Source: Candidatus Magasanikiibacteriota bacterium (GTDB lineage: Bacteria > Patescibacteriota > Patescibacteriia > Magasanikbacterales > GWA2-37-8). From it: DNA of 8,454 nt. The position numbers and the translations under genes are program-made. The notes under the pieces are model-generated. The model did no database searches, had not been told where the DNA came from, and saw only the letters and a list, made by a program, of their open reading frames with translations. The stretch covers positions 1-8,454 of the forward strand of contig CAIOJG010000036.1 of the NCBI GenBank assembly GCA_903858555.1, written 5' to 3'. This document shows, piece after piece, positions 1 through 6,904 of the stretch; the stretch's first letter is position 1; every line of letters begins with the position of its first letter.

Positions 1-3000
1 CCTTTTAATACCGGCGTACATTTAAATAATAACGTTTCTACCGATTGTTCCGCCACCAACATTGGTTGTTCTGCATTTGAATCCGCGCAGGACAATACTG
101 TTATGGCCTACCTCAAAAAGGCACCTGATTATTTGGGGTGTTACGATGCTTCTTCGACTTTACCTGGAATACAGTGGCCACAAACTTTTTCTGATTTAAA
201 TAACATGAATTTAGATCCTGAATGCGATAATTATGCCAAGGTGTGTATTAAAGATGAAGTCGGTTGTCAGCTGTATACTCCAAAAGATATTCCGGATGCG
301 TTACCTATTACCGGTAAATTCGTGCCGGCTTCCAGCACTTCCGACAATGTCAGTACCACATTGACTTGGAACGATGAGTGCGCGAGTCAATGTGTAGGTT
401 ATGATGCCTATCGTGAAATGCCGGCGAATTATTCCTCAGGCACTTTATTGGCGTATATTACTCCGCCTTCAACTTACAATAATAATTCCTCCGGAAATAC
501 TTGTACTTATCAAGATGTTGGTTGTGAAAGTTTCACCAATATGAGCGCGGTCCAAAACGGTGGGGAACAAGTAGAATATTATTCTGATCTACGCGCTTGT
601 ATCAAACCGGATGCTAATAAGCAGAAAAATTTCTATGTGTATGAAAGCACAGCAGCCGGTTATGCTTTACAACCATATACTTTAGTAAAAGACGATAGCG
701 ATCCATTGGGTGGACCGTCGACAACTTTTAAAGACGCACAATCTGCTTTGGATGCTTCCAATACTTGTAACGAAGCTTTGTATAAGAGTGGTAGCTTGTC
801 GACTTCCGATTGCAGACAGTTTAATGATGATCAGGGTCACGTTTTTTATAAGCTACTCTCGCATACGATAGTGGTGTCCGATCAATGTACTTCGTATCGT
901 TTAAATAGCAGCGAACTGGCTGGTCCAAATCAATGTTTTGGCAATGGTGAATATAAAGGAGGCTTCTGTTTTTATGATGGTTTGCCTGCCGGTAGCGCGG
1001 TCGGTCAAGAACAAAGCAAGACTTGTACGGCAGATGTGGTGTCTTGTCGTGAATATCGTGGCACCAATAGTAATTTGTTAAAAACCATCGCGGTTGATAC
1101 CTTTGAAGGTAGTAATTATGATTTCGCTAGTAATGGATGGGATGCAGCCAGTGGTCAAATATCTCAATCCGTAGAATCAACTCAAGCCGGTGGTCATTCC
1201 TTGGGTTATGTTGGTAATGGCAGCTTTGCAAAGAGTTTTGCTTTGGATACTTTGTCTTTATCGCATAGTGAATTGGGCTTAAATTACACAGTCAGTTTTT
1301 GGATAAAAGGTAGCAATGTAAGTACGACTTTGGAGTCGGTAGACGGTGCTGGAGTGAGTGCTCCGATTGCTGTAATTGGAGCTAATCCAGATTGGCAGAG
1401 TTTCAAATTTAATTTTTCTCTAGCTTCAATTGGGGAATCAAAAATTGGTAAACTTAAATTTACTGTCGCCAACGGTAGCAATGTTTATTTAGACAATTTA
1501 CAAATAACTCAGGTCACGGATTTCTTGTACTTAGTAAAAAATTCTCTGAAAGTTGACCCACTCTGTGACAGTCACCAAGATGATAATTTGCCGGGCGAGG
1601 CATTGGGTTGTACCGCTTATAGCGCTCCTAATGACACTCTGGTTTATCTGACGAATTTTAGTTTCTTGTGTCGCGATGGCGCGGTTGGTTGTAATGCTTT
1701 TAAAGATACGTTTAATACCTTAAATGATTCTGGCCCAACAGCATATAATGTCTTTTTGAACGGTAATGATGGTGCTACGTTAAAGATTACGGTTGATGGC
1801 ATAGACTATTCATGCCAAAGTGAAGTTGGAAAAAGTGGCTGTCGGGTTACCATAAAAGGAAGTAGCAAAGATCATATTTTAAAGGGGACATTAGCAACCG
1901 GCACCGCGAGTGTCAGCTTTGATGATTCCACTTATTTTGTTCCGGCTGATTCACCGGATTCAGACCCGGTATATTTAGTAGCTAATGACGCCGGCACATG
2001 TAATAATATCGCGGATTTGGGTTGTACTTATGCCGGTTTACAAAAGCAGACCGTTACCGGTACAGTTTTTGTGACTACTACCATAAAGCTATTACCCGAT
2101 CATTTTGAAAGTTTCGTAGATGATAGTGGTGTTTCCCAAAATGGTATCTTGTGTAAACAAGAATCTGTCGGTTGTGGAGATTTTGGCGGTTCATATTTTA
2201 AAGACCCGACTGTCACCGGAGCGAATGTATGTAGTTATGAAACCAATGTAGATGATATTTATAACGCGAATGGTAGAAAATATAGTGGTTGGTTTAGAAA
2301 AAATGTTAGTTATTGTGTGGCATCCAGTTCGCAAAGTTTGACTGCTATAAAAAATTCGTCAACAAATTATTGTACTAGTGATTCAGATTGTTCCAATAAT
2401 CAAGTTTGTTGGACATTTGGTCAAAATAAGATTCCGTGTTATCCAAACTCCGCGAGTACCTCTACCGTTTATGGTCTAAGCTCTTTTGGAGATACCTCTG
2501 GTGATAATAAATATAATAATTTTGTGGGAGAATGTCCGGTAGATCAGGATTCATGCACAATGTTTATTGATCATTCCGATGGGCAGCCATATTATTTGTT
2601 AAACAATGATAAGATTACCGGCGGGGCAGGAGATTGTAATGGGCAAGTTAGCCGAAAAGCCGGTTGCGCATTGTTTGACGATACCAGTAATCTGACAAAA
2701 CTTTGGGATACTTCTTCTACCTATGCTCAGAGTGAAAATTATACTGCCGATAATAATAGCGATTTGAATAATGTCACCAAGGTGAAACCAATTTCTGATT
2801 CTCAAAATGACGCTAATATAATATTAAAAGTAAAACGCGATCGTGAATGTGCCGAGTGGCTCCAGTGTCAAGATTCATATTCTCGTTGGGATCCGGCGAC
2901 TTCTCAATGGCAACAAGTTTGTAGTAAATTTGGTCGTTGTAACCAGTTGGGTGATAGTTTAAACAACGATGGCACCACAATTTGTGGCAATCCTGTAAAC

Positions 3001-5928
3001 GCGGGTGAAAGTAAATTTTATGGAATGCCTTTGACTGTAGACGTGTACAGAAGTTCAACTTTGCGTGACTTTACCTGGTCGGGACATGATTTTGACGGTT
3101 ATTCAATTCCAAATATCTTTCCGCTTGAAGAACTCAATCAATTTAATGTCGATGAATCAGATGTTGCCTCCTCTACAGATTGGCGTGTAGCCAGACCGAT
3201 ACCTTGTGGTGATACAAATTGTGAAGGCGCAAGCGATGCGCGTGTTTGTAAAACAAATGATTCTGTCTGCGGACAAGGTGGTCAAGGGATGTGCATAAAT
3301 CATAGTTGTTTGTTGGATGTCAGTGGTAACAAACCGTCAGCAACCGATAAAGAAGTTTTGGCGCATTCCTGTCGTGCTTACCCGGAAAAAGATTCTCCGT
3401 TTCCACGCTATGATGAGATTTTATCGAAAAATGATCAGCTGTATAAGAATGTAAACGTTTGTAGCGATAGTACTAACGGTGGTGCTAAACAAAATATCAT
3501 GAATTGTGATTGTAGTTATTCTAAATTGGTGTACGGTAGCGACGCCTGGAGCAGATATACTTCTTATGGCGCGCCTGTTACCAACCAGTCTGTTTGTATT
3601 GGGGGGGCGCACGATAAATCTTTTTGTGTTGGTGCAGTAGCTAGTGGTCAGGGAAATTGGCAGGTGACTTCCGGAGATTGTAGTACTACCGGTGGTCAGT
3701 GTTTGGCGAATACCAGATCGGATCAGTCTTTAGGTTGGAAAGGTGTCTGTGTGGAAAAAGATTTCTCTCGACCAATAAATGGTCAACAAACTGATTTTCC
3801 TTGTCTGACTTGGTTACCGATAGATCAATTACAGGGTGAGCAAGATATAAATTTTGAATTTCCGGAAGCGGGGGCGAAAATACCGGCACCGGGTAATTTA
3901 AATTATTGTTTATCTTCTAAATTGTATCAAGTGCCTGCCAGTTTTGGTAATTGTCAAAGTGCCTATGGCACTCTTGCTAATGGTAACAGTGTTTCCAAAG
4001 CAAATTATGATACTCACGGTTGTTATGATTGGTTCTGTAGTAATTTAGCTTACGATTATTGCAGTCAATTCCCTGGTATGCAGTCGGGAGATTCTGGTTG
4101 TGGTGGTACGTCCATTGGTAGTGATCAAACTAATAATTGCTCTGGTTTTTATAATATGTGCAGAGTAAATTGTGTGCCAAAGGATAGCTCCGGTAAATGG
4201 GGAGATTTTAATAATCTTGTTCCTTCTACAAAATCTTCAGTTGGTTGTGAAACCGGAGTAAATATTACAAGTAATGATACAATAGCTACTAATAATTATT
4301 GGAGTGGCAGTGGTTTTAAAGTAACAAATTATGAAGGTGCTTATTATGATAATAGATTAAATTTTAATTATTCTTCTCCTAACCCACCGTTTGCTTCAAT
4401 TTATCCTGACGCTTCGTTTGGTGGTTCGTTGTTAAGTTTGATGTATTGCAAGACGGACACGGATTTCCTTAAACCTTATAGTGATGGAACCTGTGATAGC
4501 ACGGCAGTAAAATCAGGTTTTGATTCATCATATAATTTATCTTACGGAAATTGGAGTATACCGGATAGTCAAAAGTGTACCAATGATCAGGATTGTAATT
4601 CTGACCCATCGCAAGGTTGTGTTGGTGCGGTGGTTTCGTTAGTTGATCCTACGGTCTGTAAAGTAAGTTGTACTCAAAATTCTGATTGTTCCAACAGCTA
4701 TCTTGCCAACAGTAATCTTATGTTTGGGGATTGTCTGAGTGGTGTATGTGGTTTAGAAGTTGATCAAAATAAGTTAGACACCTATCATCAGCTCCTAATA
4801 GACACCTACTATGATTCCAAATATTCAGATGGTGGTCCTAGCTATGCCGGATCACAAGTTGTTAAAGCGGTTAATTATTTGTTTGATCATATTGTTTCTG
4901 GTTCATGTGCCCTAACACCAAGCATAACTTCATACGGTCAGTGTGGTGCTAAAAGTATTGATCCTGGTAAACAGTGTCTTTTCAATCAAGAGTGCTTTCC
5001 TCAATTGTGTACGCAGTATGGTGGTGAAAAAAAATGTGTTAGTGCTAAGCCTCCGAATAAATTTGTTTCAAGCGCGAACACAAGTATTGTTGCTGCTCTT
5101 CCTGAATTTCAACAAATTTTTCCTAAAGTAGACCCAAGCCATTTCTATGTTTTTGACGACGGAGATGCTCAGGGGTATACCCAAGTTTCAGCCACTGATT
5201 TGCAGGGAAAAACTGATTCTACTAACCAGGTAGATACAAAAGATCCTGGTTTTATACCACGTGTCTTTCCGGTAGGACAGTGTGATCAGCTCCAAAACTG
5301 TCAGGAGATAAGCGATTTTTCAGGCTTTGATGTGAATGACAAATGGAATGAAGATGTTAATTTTTTGAATAGTCCGGCTGAAGTAAAAATTAAATTCTTT
5401 GCGGCTGCCTCCGACAATCATATGCCAATAAATAGAATCAGAATAGATTGGGGAGATGGAAGTGATTTAGAGGATCATTCCGGTTCGATTCGTAATACTC
5501 GCGGTACAGATTCTTATGGTAATGAAATTTGTAAACCAGAAGACAGCGCGCCTAGTTTTGGTTTGATACTTCAAAAAACTTGTGATTATAAATATTATAA
5601 TTTCCAACATCCTTATAGCTGCAGTGGTAGTGGAGATCCACATTGGTATACAAAAGTGAATGGAGTTTGCCCAAGTCAGTTTGCCGGTGGTTGTTGTATT
5701 TTCCAACCAGGAGTGCAGATATTAGATAATTGGGGATGGTGTAATGGAAGTTGTATTGGAGAACCAGGTGGAGATGGATGTTATAATGGTAAAAGTTTAA
5801 TAAATTTAGCTTTGGATAATGAGTGTAAAATTCTGCCGGGATCAGTACCAGCAAAAGATCCGTTTACGCGCTTTAGTCATAAAATTTATGTGGCTTCAAG
5901 TTCTGCGGCGCAAACTATATATCCATAG
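1..5928 (+). CDS. Giant cysteine-rich surface protein with jelly-roll-like and PKD-like domains; 5' end missing
   Basis: The frame is open from base 1 with no stop and a Cys motif (residues 16-26) already lies upstream of the first ATG at 103, so that ATG is internal and the real start is outside the window. I see 1975 residues ending at TAG 5926-5928. About 97 are cysteine (near 5%). Residues 1-960 carry repeats of C-x6-C followed two or three residues later by F or Y. Residues 365-503 are a Cys-free jelly-roll-like domain. Residues 780-1680 carry other Cys clusters, including four C-x4-[DE]-C motifs. Residues 1792-1914 look PKD-like (DWGDG at 1816-1820). Such density of paired cysteines suggests a secreted, disulfide-bonded protein. 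No sortase motif or C-terminal membrane segment is visible, so any anchor must be N-terminal. I recognise no named family. A surface or adhesin role is inferred from domains and from the TrbL/VirB6-like neighbour. Confidence 0.93.
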   Translation, partial: PFNTGVHLNNNVSTDCSATNIGCSAFESAQDNTVMAYLKKAPDYLGCYDASSTLPGIQWPQTFSDLNNMNLDPECDNYAKVCIKDEVGCQLYTPKDIPDALPITGKFVPASSTSDNVSTTLTWNDECASQCVGYDAYREMPANYSSGTLLAYITPPSTYNNNSSGNTCTYQDVGCESFTNMSAVQNGGEQVEYYSDLRACIKPDANKQKNFYVYESTAAGYALQPYTLVKDDSDPLGGPSTTFKDAQSALDASNTCNEALYKSGSLSTSDCRQFNDDQGHVFYKLLSHTIVVSDQCTSYRLNSSELAGPNQCFGNGEYKGGFCFYDGLPAGSAVGQEQSKTCTADVVSCREYRGTNSNLLKTIAVDTFEGSNYDFASNGWDAASGQISQSVESTQAGGHSLGYVGNGSFAKSFALDTLSLSHSELGLNYTVSFWIKGSNVSTTLESVDGAGVSAPIAVIGANPDWQSFKFNFSLASIGESKIGKLKFTVANGSNVYLDNLQITQVTDFLYLVKNSLKVDPLCDSHQDDNLPGEALGCTAYSAPNDTLVYLTNFSFLCRDGAVGCNAFKDTFNTLNDSGPTAYNVFLNGNDGATLKITVDGIDYSCQSEVGKSGCRVTIKGSSKDHILKGTLATGTASVSFDDSTYFVPADSPDSDPVYLVANDAGTCNNIADLGCTYAGLQKQTVTGTVFVTTTIKLLPDHFESFVDDSGVSQNGILCKQESVGCGDFGGSYFKDPTVTGANVCSYETNVDDIYNANGRKYSGWFRKNVSYCVASSSQSLTAIKNSSTNYCTSDSDCSNNQVCWTFGQNKIPCYPNSASTSTVYGLSSFGDTSGDNKYNNFVGECPVDQDSCTMFIDHSDGQPYYLLNNDKITGGAGDCNGQVSRKAGCALFDDTSNLTKLWDTSSTYAQSENYTADNNSDLNNVTKVKPISDSQNDANIILKVKRDRECAEWLQCQDSYSRWDPATSQWQQVCSKFGRCNQLGDSLNNDGTTICGNPVNAGESKFYGMPLTVDVYRSSTLRDFTWSGHDFDGYSIPNIFPLEELNQFNVDESDVASSTDWRVARPIPCGDTNCEGASDARVCKTNDSVCGQGGQGMCINHSCLLDVSGNKPSATDKEVLAHSCRAYPEKDSPFPRYDEILSKNDQLYKNVNVCSDSTNGGAKQNIMNCDCSYSKLVYGSDAWSRYTSYGAPVTNQSVCIGGAHDKSFCVGAVASGQGNWQVTSGDCSTTGGQCLANTRSDQSLGWKGVCVEKDFSRPINGQQTDFPCLTWLPIDQLQGEQDINFEFPEAGAKIPAPGNLNYCLSSKLYQVPASFGNCQSAYGTLANGNSVSKANYDTHGCYDWFCSNLAYDYCSQFPGMQSGDSGCGGTSIGSDQTNNCSGFYNMCRVNCVPKDSSGKWGDFNNLVPSTKSSVGCETGVNITSNDTIATNNYWSGSGFKVTNYEGAYYDNRLNFNYSSPNPPFASIYPDASFGGSLLSLMYCKTDTDFLKPYSDGTCDSTAVKSGFDSSYNLSYGNWSIPDSQKCTNDQDCNSDPSQGCVGAVVSLVDPTVCKVSCTQNSDCSNSYLANSNLMFGDCLSGVCGLEVDQNKLDTYHQLLIDTYYDSKYSDGGPSYAGSQVVKAVNYLFDHIVSGSCALTPSITSYGQCGAKSIDPGKQCLFNQECFPQLCTQYGGEKKCVSAKPPNKFVSSANTSIVAALPEFQQIFPKVDPSHFYVFDDGDAQGYTQVSATDLQGKTDSTNQVDTKDPGFIPRVFPVGQCDQLQNCQEISDFSGFDVNDKWNEDVNFLNSPAEVKIKFFAAASDNHMPINRIRIDWGDGSDLEDHSGSIRNTRGTDSYGNEICKPEDSAPSFGLILQKTCDYKYYNFQHPYSCSGSGDPHWYTKVNGVCPSQFAGGCCIFQPGVQILDNWGWCNGSCIGEPGGDGCYNGKSLINLALDNECKILPGSVPAKDPFTRFSHKIYVASSSAAQTIYP
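46..2880 (+). repeat. Tandem degenerate Cys-motif repeats (protein level) in the giant protein
   Basis: The motif is a pair of cysteines about seven residues apart, usually with Gly before the second and an aromatic residue two or three after it. Copies have cysteine pairs at residues 16/23, 82/89, 168/175, 342/349, 557/564, 718/725 and 845/852 (exact C-x6-C). Spacing variants are at 522/537, 605/614, 667/675, 879/889 and 950/956. Typical text is CTYQDVGCESF, CRDGAVGCNAF and CKQESVGCGDF. Several copies follow a beta-like YLV or YLL strand and an Asn, suggesting a module of roughly 40-90 residues repeated at least eleven times. The similarity is in protein only; I saw no long identical DNA repeats, so the array is old or diverged. 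Confidence 0.8.
1093..1509 (+). other. Cys-free jelly-roll-like (carbohydrate-binding-module-like) domain within the giant protein
   Basis: Residues 365-503 open with VDTFEG and a G-W pair (379-380), pass a G-HSLGYVGNG segment and a YTVSFWIKGS strand (429-438), then W465-x2-F-x-F-x-F, and close with VYLDNLQIT (495-503). That order (an F-E opening, a central strand rich in aromatics, then the W..F.F strand and a final L-D-N-L strand) is what beta-sandwich modules of the CBM4/9 or galactose-binding-like type show. The stretch has no cysteine between residues 349 and 522 although both sides are Cys-rich, which supports a separate folding unit. Sugar binding is a guess from fold style; I cannot identify a binding site. 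Confidence 0.55.
2371..5040 (+). other. Second cysteine-cluster region of the giant protein
   Basis: From about residue 791 the spacing of cysteines changes. Four copies of C-x4-[DE]-C occur at residues 791-797 (CTSDSDC), 1526-1532 (CTNDQDC), 1557-1563 (CTQNSDC) and 1659-1665 (CLFNQEC), most followed by further cysteines within 6-20 residues. Other clusters lie at 1069-1103, 1154-1171, 1199-1250, 1341-1391 and 1648-1679. A Cys-poor insert at residues 996-1068 contains the segment FTWSGHDFDGYSIP (1024-1037). The C-x4-[DE]-C style resembles short disulfide-knot modules in extracellular proteins, but I cannot assign a named domain. Confidence 0.5.
5374..5742 (+). other. PKD-like domain with a Cys-rich insertion at the C-terminus of the giant protein
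   Basis: Residues 1792-1820 read as the first half of a PKD (immunoglobulin-like) fold: two beta strands ending in RIRIDWGDGS, the hallmark W/F-GDG turn. The H-x-Y that normally follows is plausibly H1870-P-Y1872, and the last strand with its DN-x-G ending is plausibly VQILDNWG (1905-1912). Between these landmarks the distance is longer than in a typical PKD domain of about 80 residues, and six cysteines (1844, 1861, 1874, 1890, 1898, 1899) fill it. PKD domains are common in extracellular proteins and mediate protein or carbohydrate contacts. The remaining tail of about 60 residues has three or four cysteines and no anchor. Confidence 0.6.
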
Positions 5929-5944
5929 TAATTTATTCACACAA

Positions 5945-5981
5945 AACAAAAAATCCACGATCAATTCGTGGATTTTTTGTT
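5945..5981. terminator. Bidirectional Rho-independent terminator
   Basis: This is a perfect 16-bp inverted repeat: arms 5945-5960 and 5966-5981 with a five-base loop (TCAAT). The core TCCACGA/TCGTGGA is flanked by A6 on the left and T6 on the right, so either strand gives a stem followed by a U tract. It begins 16 bases after the stop of the giant gene and lies between two convergent genes, fitting a shared terminator for the giant gene (plus) and as a backup for the lipoprotein gene (minus). Confidence 0.93.
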
Positions 5982-6041
5982 CTCATAAAAATACTACTAA
6001 TAATATTTTTAGGGGAACCCGCGTGCGACGGGTAAGAGATG

Positions 6042-6065
6042 AAAAATGGCGAGAAGAAAATCGCC
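6042..6065 (-). terminator. Probable terminator of the lipoprotein gene
   Basis: On the minus strand, 11 bases after the lipoprotein stop codon, GGCGA (6065-6061) pairs with TCGCC (6052-6048) across an eight-base loop, and ATTTTT follows directly (6047-6042). The stem is only 5 bp, so the terminator is weak alone, but placement and the T run fit. The strong bidirectional stem at 5945-5981 would catch read-through. Confidence 0.55.
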
Positions 6066-6076
6066 GCCAACTTGCA

Positions 6077-6526
6077 CTAGCTGGTCTTGAGTTGGACCAG
6101 ATCGATCCAGCCGCATCCTCCTTCATGACAAAAGTGGAATTTCTTCCCGACAATATCCACTTGGTCAATTTCCGACCAGGCGATTGCAAAAATGGGGAAG
6201 TCCAGTCCGTATGACGGAACGATGTGGCCGACTGGATTGTCTTTTCCGAAGAATTTTGGCGAGGAGAAAGTCGCCCCGTCCCATTCGTTCGGAATCGGAA
6301 ACGTGACCGTCGTGGCATCGTCGCTCAGCGCGATGGTGTCGTTGAAGGCGACGTCGCCCGGGGAAGAAGTTGTGTCCCCAGAGCTAGCGTCAGTCGCCTG
6401 CGAGGAAATGTCCTCGCCACAGTTGTAGGTGCTGATGCAACCATCTTCTGTTCCGGAACTTCCGGACGAAGGGGTGCATCCCTGGGCCAATGCGCCCAGG
6501 ATCGCAATTGCAATGGCGTACTTCAA
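6077..6526 (-). CDS. Putative small secreted lipoprotein of unknown function
   Basis: The protein is 149 residues from a TTG start at 6526-6524, chosen because AGGAGGTG lies at the ideal distance upstream and because the resulting N-terminus (MKYAIAIAILGALAQGC) is a compact lipoprotein signal peptide. An in-frame ATG at 6577 would add 17 charged residues and lacks this support. LAQGC fits the general lipobox pattern, with Cys17 as the lipidated residue. Residues 18-75 are a Ser/Thr/Gly/Asp-rich linker with Cys30 and Cys36; residues 76-149 look like a small folded domain ending with CHEGGCGW (133-140). I recognise no family. By hand count the region 6061-6540 is about 55% GC, much above its flanks, and the gene is antisense to both neighbours, suggesting acquisition. 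An alternative is that it is native but fast-evolving, or an assembly artefact. Confidence 0.75.
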   Translation of the reverse strand: MKYAIAIAILGALAQGCTPSSGSSGTEDGCISTYNCGEDISSQATDASSGDTTSSPGDVAFNDTIALSDDATTVTFPIPNEWDGATFSSPKFFGKDNPVGHIVPSYGLDFPIFAIAWSEIDQVDIVGKKFHFCHEGGCGWIDLVQLKTS

Positions 6527-6530
6527 AGTA

Positions 6531-6538
6531 CACCTCCT
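6531..6538 (-). promoter_or_regulatory. Strong ribosome binding site that fixes the TTG start
   Basis: The minus strand reads AGGAGGTG, a near-complete anti-16S match. Six bases separate AGGAGG (6538-6533) from TTG at 6526. No comparable site precedes the plus-strand membrane protein gene at 6921. Confidence 0.85.
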
Positions 6539-6570
6539 GTGGTTGGCCCGGGGTAAAAACTTGGGCCTGG

Positions 6571-6649
6571 CCGTCACAATGCGAGCTCACACGAGCATGG
6601 ATTGTGGCGGGGTGTCTGTCTATTTTGTAAACAAACATTCCGCCACAAT
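6571..6649. repeat. Three copies of a 10-mer, ATTGTGRCGG, upstream of the lipoprotein gene
   Basis: ATTGTGGCGG lies on the plus strand at 6601-6610. Its exact complement lies at 6640-6649 (CCGCCACAAT), and a one-mismatch complement at 6571-6580 (CCGTCACAAT). The first two form a perfect 10-bp inverted repeat with a 29-base spacer; the third and the central copy form a near-perfect inverted repeat with a 20-base spacer. The copies lie 45-123 bases upstream of the TTG start. They could be operator sites for a regulator of the lipoprotein gene, or stems in its mRNA leader, or the end of a mobile unit. No T tract on the minus strand supports a terminator. Confidence 0.6.
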
Positions 6650-6738
6650 TTCTTTCTTCTATTTTATTTCATCTCTTTTATATTGGCTTTTTTATCTATA
6701 AATAGACAAAAAAACACCTTTGTAAAGAACGACTTTAT

Positions 6739-6767
6739 AGACTAGCGCAAATAGCTGTTTTTGTCAA
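6739..6767 (-). promoter_or_regulatory. Candidate promoter for the lipoprotein gene
   Basis: The minus strand has a perfect -35 box TTGACA (6767-6762), a 17-base spacer and TAGTCT (6744-6739), which keeps the three best-conserved -10 positions (T, A and final T). The -35 overlaps the palindrome CAACTAGTTG at 6765-6774, a possible operator. Transcription from here would give a leader of about 200 bases containing all three ATTGTGRCGG copies. The weak -10 keeps confidence low. Confidence 0.3.
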
Positions 6768-6822
6768 CTAGTTGCCTAATCCATTTAAGTATCCCACATT
6801 TTACGATTTTTTTACAGTAACC

Positions 6823-6831
6823 TGTGGATAA
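6823..6831 (-). promoter_or_regulatory. Perfect DnaA-box match (TTATCCACA)
   Basis: The plus strand reads TGTGGATAA, the exact complement of the consensus DnaA box TTATCCACA. A looser match, TTTTCCACT, lies at 6867-6875 on the plus strand. Both sit in the AT-rich spacer just upstream of the promoter at 6876-6904. One perfect box could be chance, or could mark DnaA control of the downstream gene; it is not enough to call an origin. Confidence 0.35.
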
Positions 6832-6875
6832 GTCCTTAAGCTTAGTTTTTTGTTTTATAAATCAGGTTTTCCACT

Positions 6876-6904
6876 TTGTGATTAAACAAAAAATGTGTTA
6901 TAAT
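6876..6904 (+). promoter_or_regulatory. Sigma-70-type extended -10 promoter of the TrbL/VirB6-like gene
   Basis: A consensus TATAAT (6899-6904) is preceded by the extended element TG one base upstream (6896-6897) and, after a 17-base spacer, by TTGTGA (6876-6881, four of six consensus bases). A start near 6911 would leave a leader of about 10 bases before ATG 6921, or 19 before ATG 6930. A second TATAAT at 6910-6915 is offset by 11 bases and could give an almost leaderless transcript. Confidence 0.75.

Noticed and set aside
103..105. ATG at 103 as the start of the giant gene
   Set aside because: The frame is open to base 1 and a complete Cys motif (residues 16-26) precedes this ATG, with no ribosome binding site in front of it.
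5027..5034. A8 run in the giant gene as a programmed frameshift site
   Set aside because: The main frame continues for almost 900 bases with coherent Cys and PKD-like motifs, and the alternative frame closes within 100 bases without a domain.
5987..6010. AAAAATA/TATTTTT inverted repeat as a terminator or insertion-sequence end
   Set aside because: It is seven A/T pairs only with a 10-base loop, expected in AT-rich spacer; no transposase gene or target duplication was found.
5819..6214. Plus-strand open frame spanning the end of the giant gene and the terminator
   Set aside because: It crosses the 16-bp terminator stem and a sharp composition change, and starts inside the giant gene without a ribosome binding site.
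5983..6318. Minus-strand open frame of 111 residues overlapping the lipoprotein gene
   Set aside because: It has Arg/Ser-rich low-quality sequence, no ribosome binding site, and is a frame shadow of the lipoprotein gene.
6601..6660. Inverted repeat 6601-6610/6640-6649 followed by a T-rich run as a plus-strand terminator
   Set aside because: The loop would be 29 bases, the tract is broken by C, and no plus-strand gene ends upstream of it.
6192..6701. Plus-strand open frames at 6192-6428, 6224-6556 and 6429-6701
   Set aside because: They lie antisense to the lipoprotein gene in GC-rich DNA where stops are rare, with no start signals and no recognisable domain.
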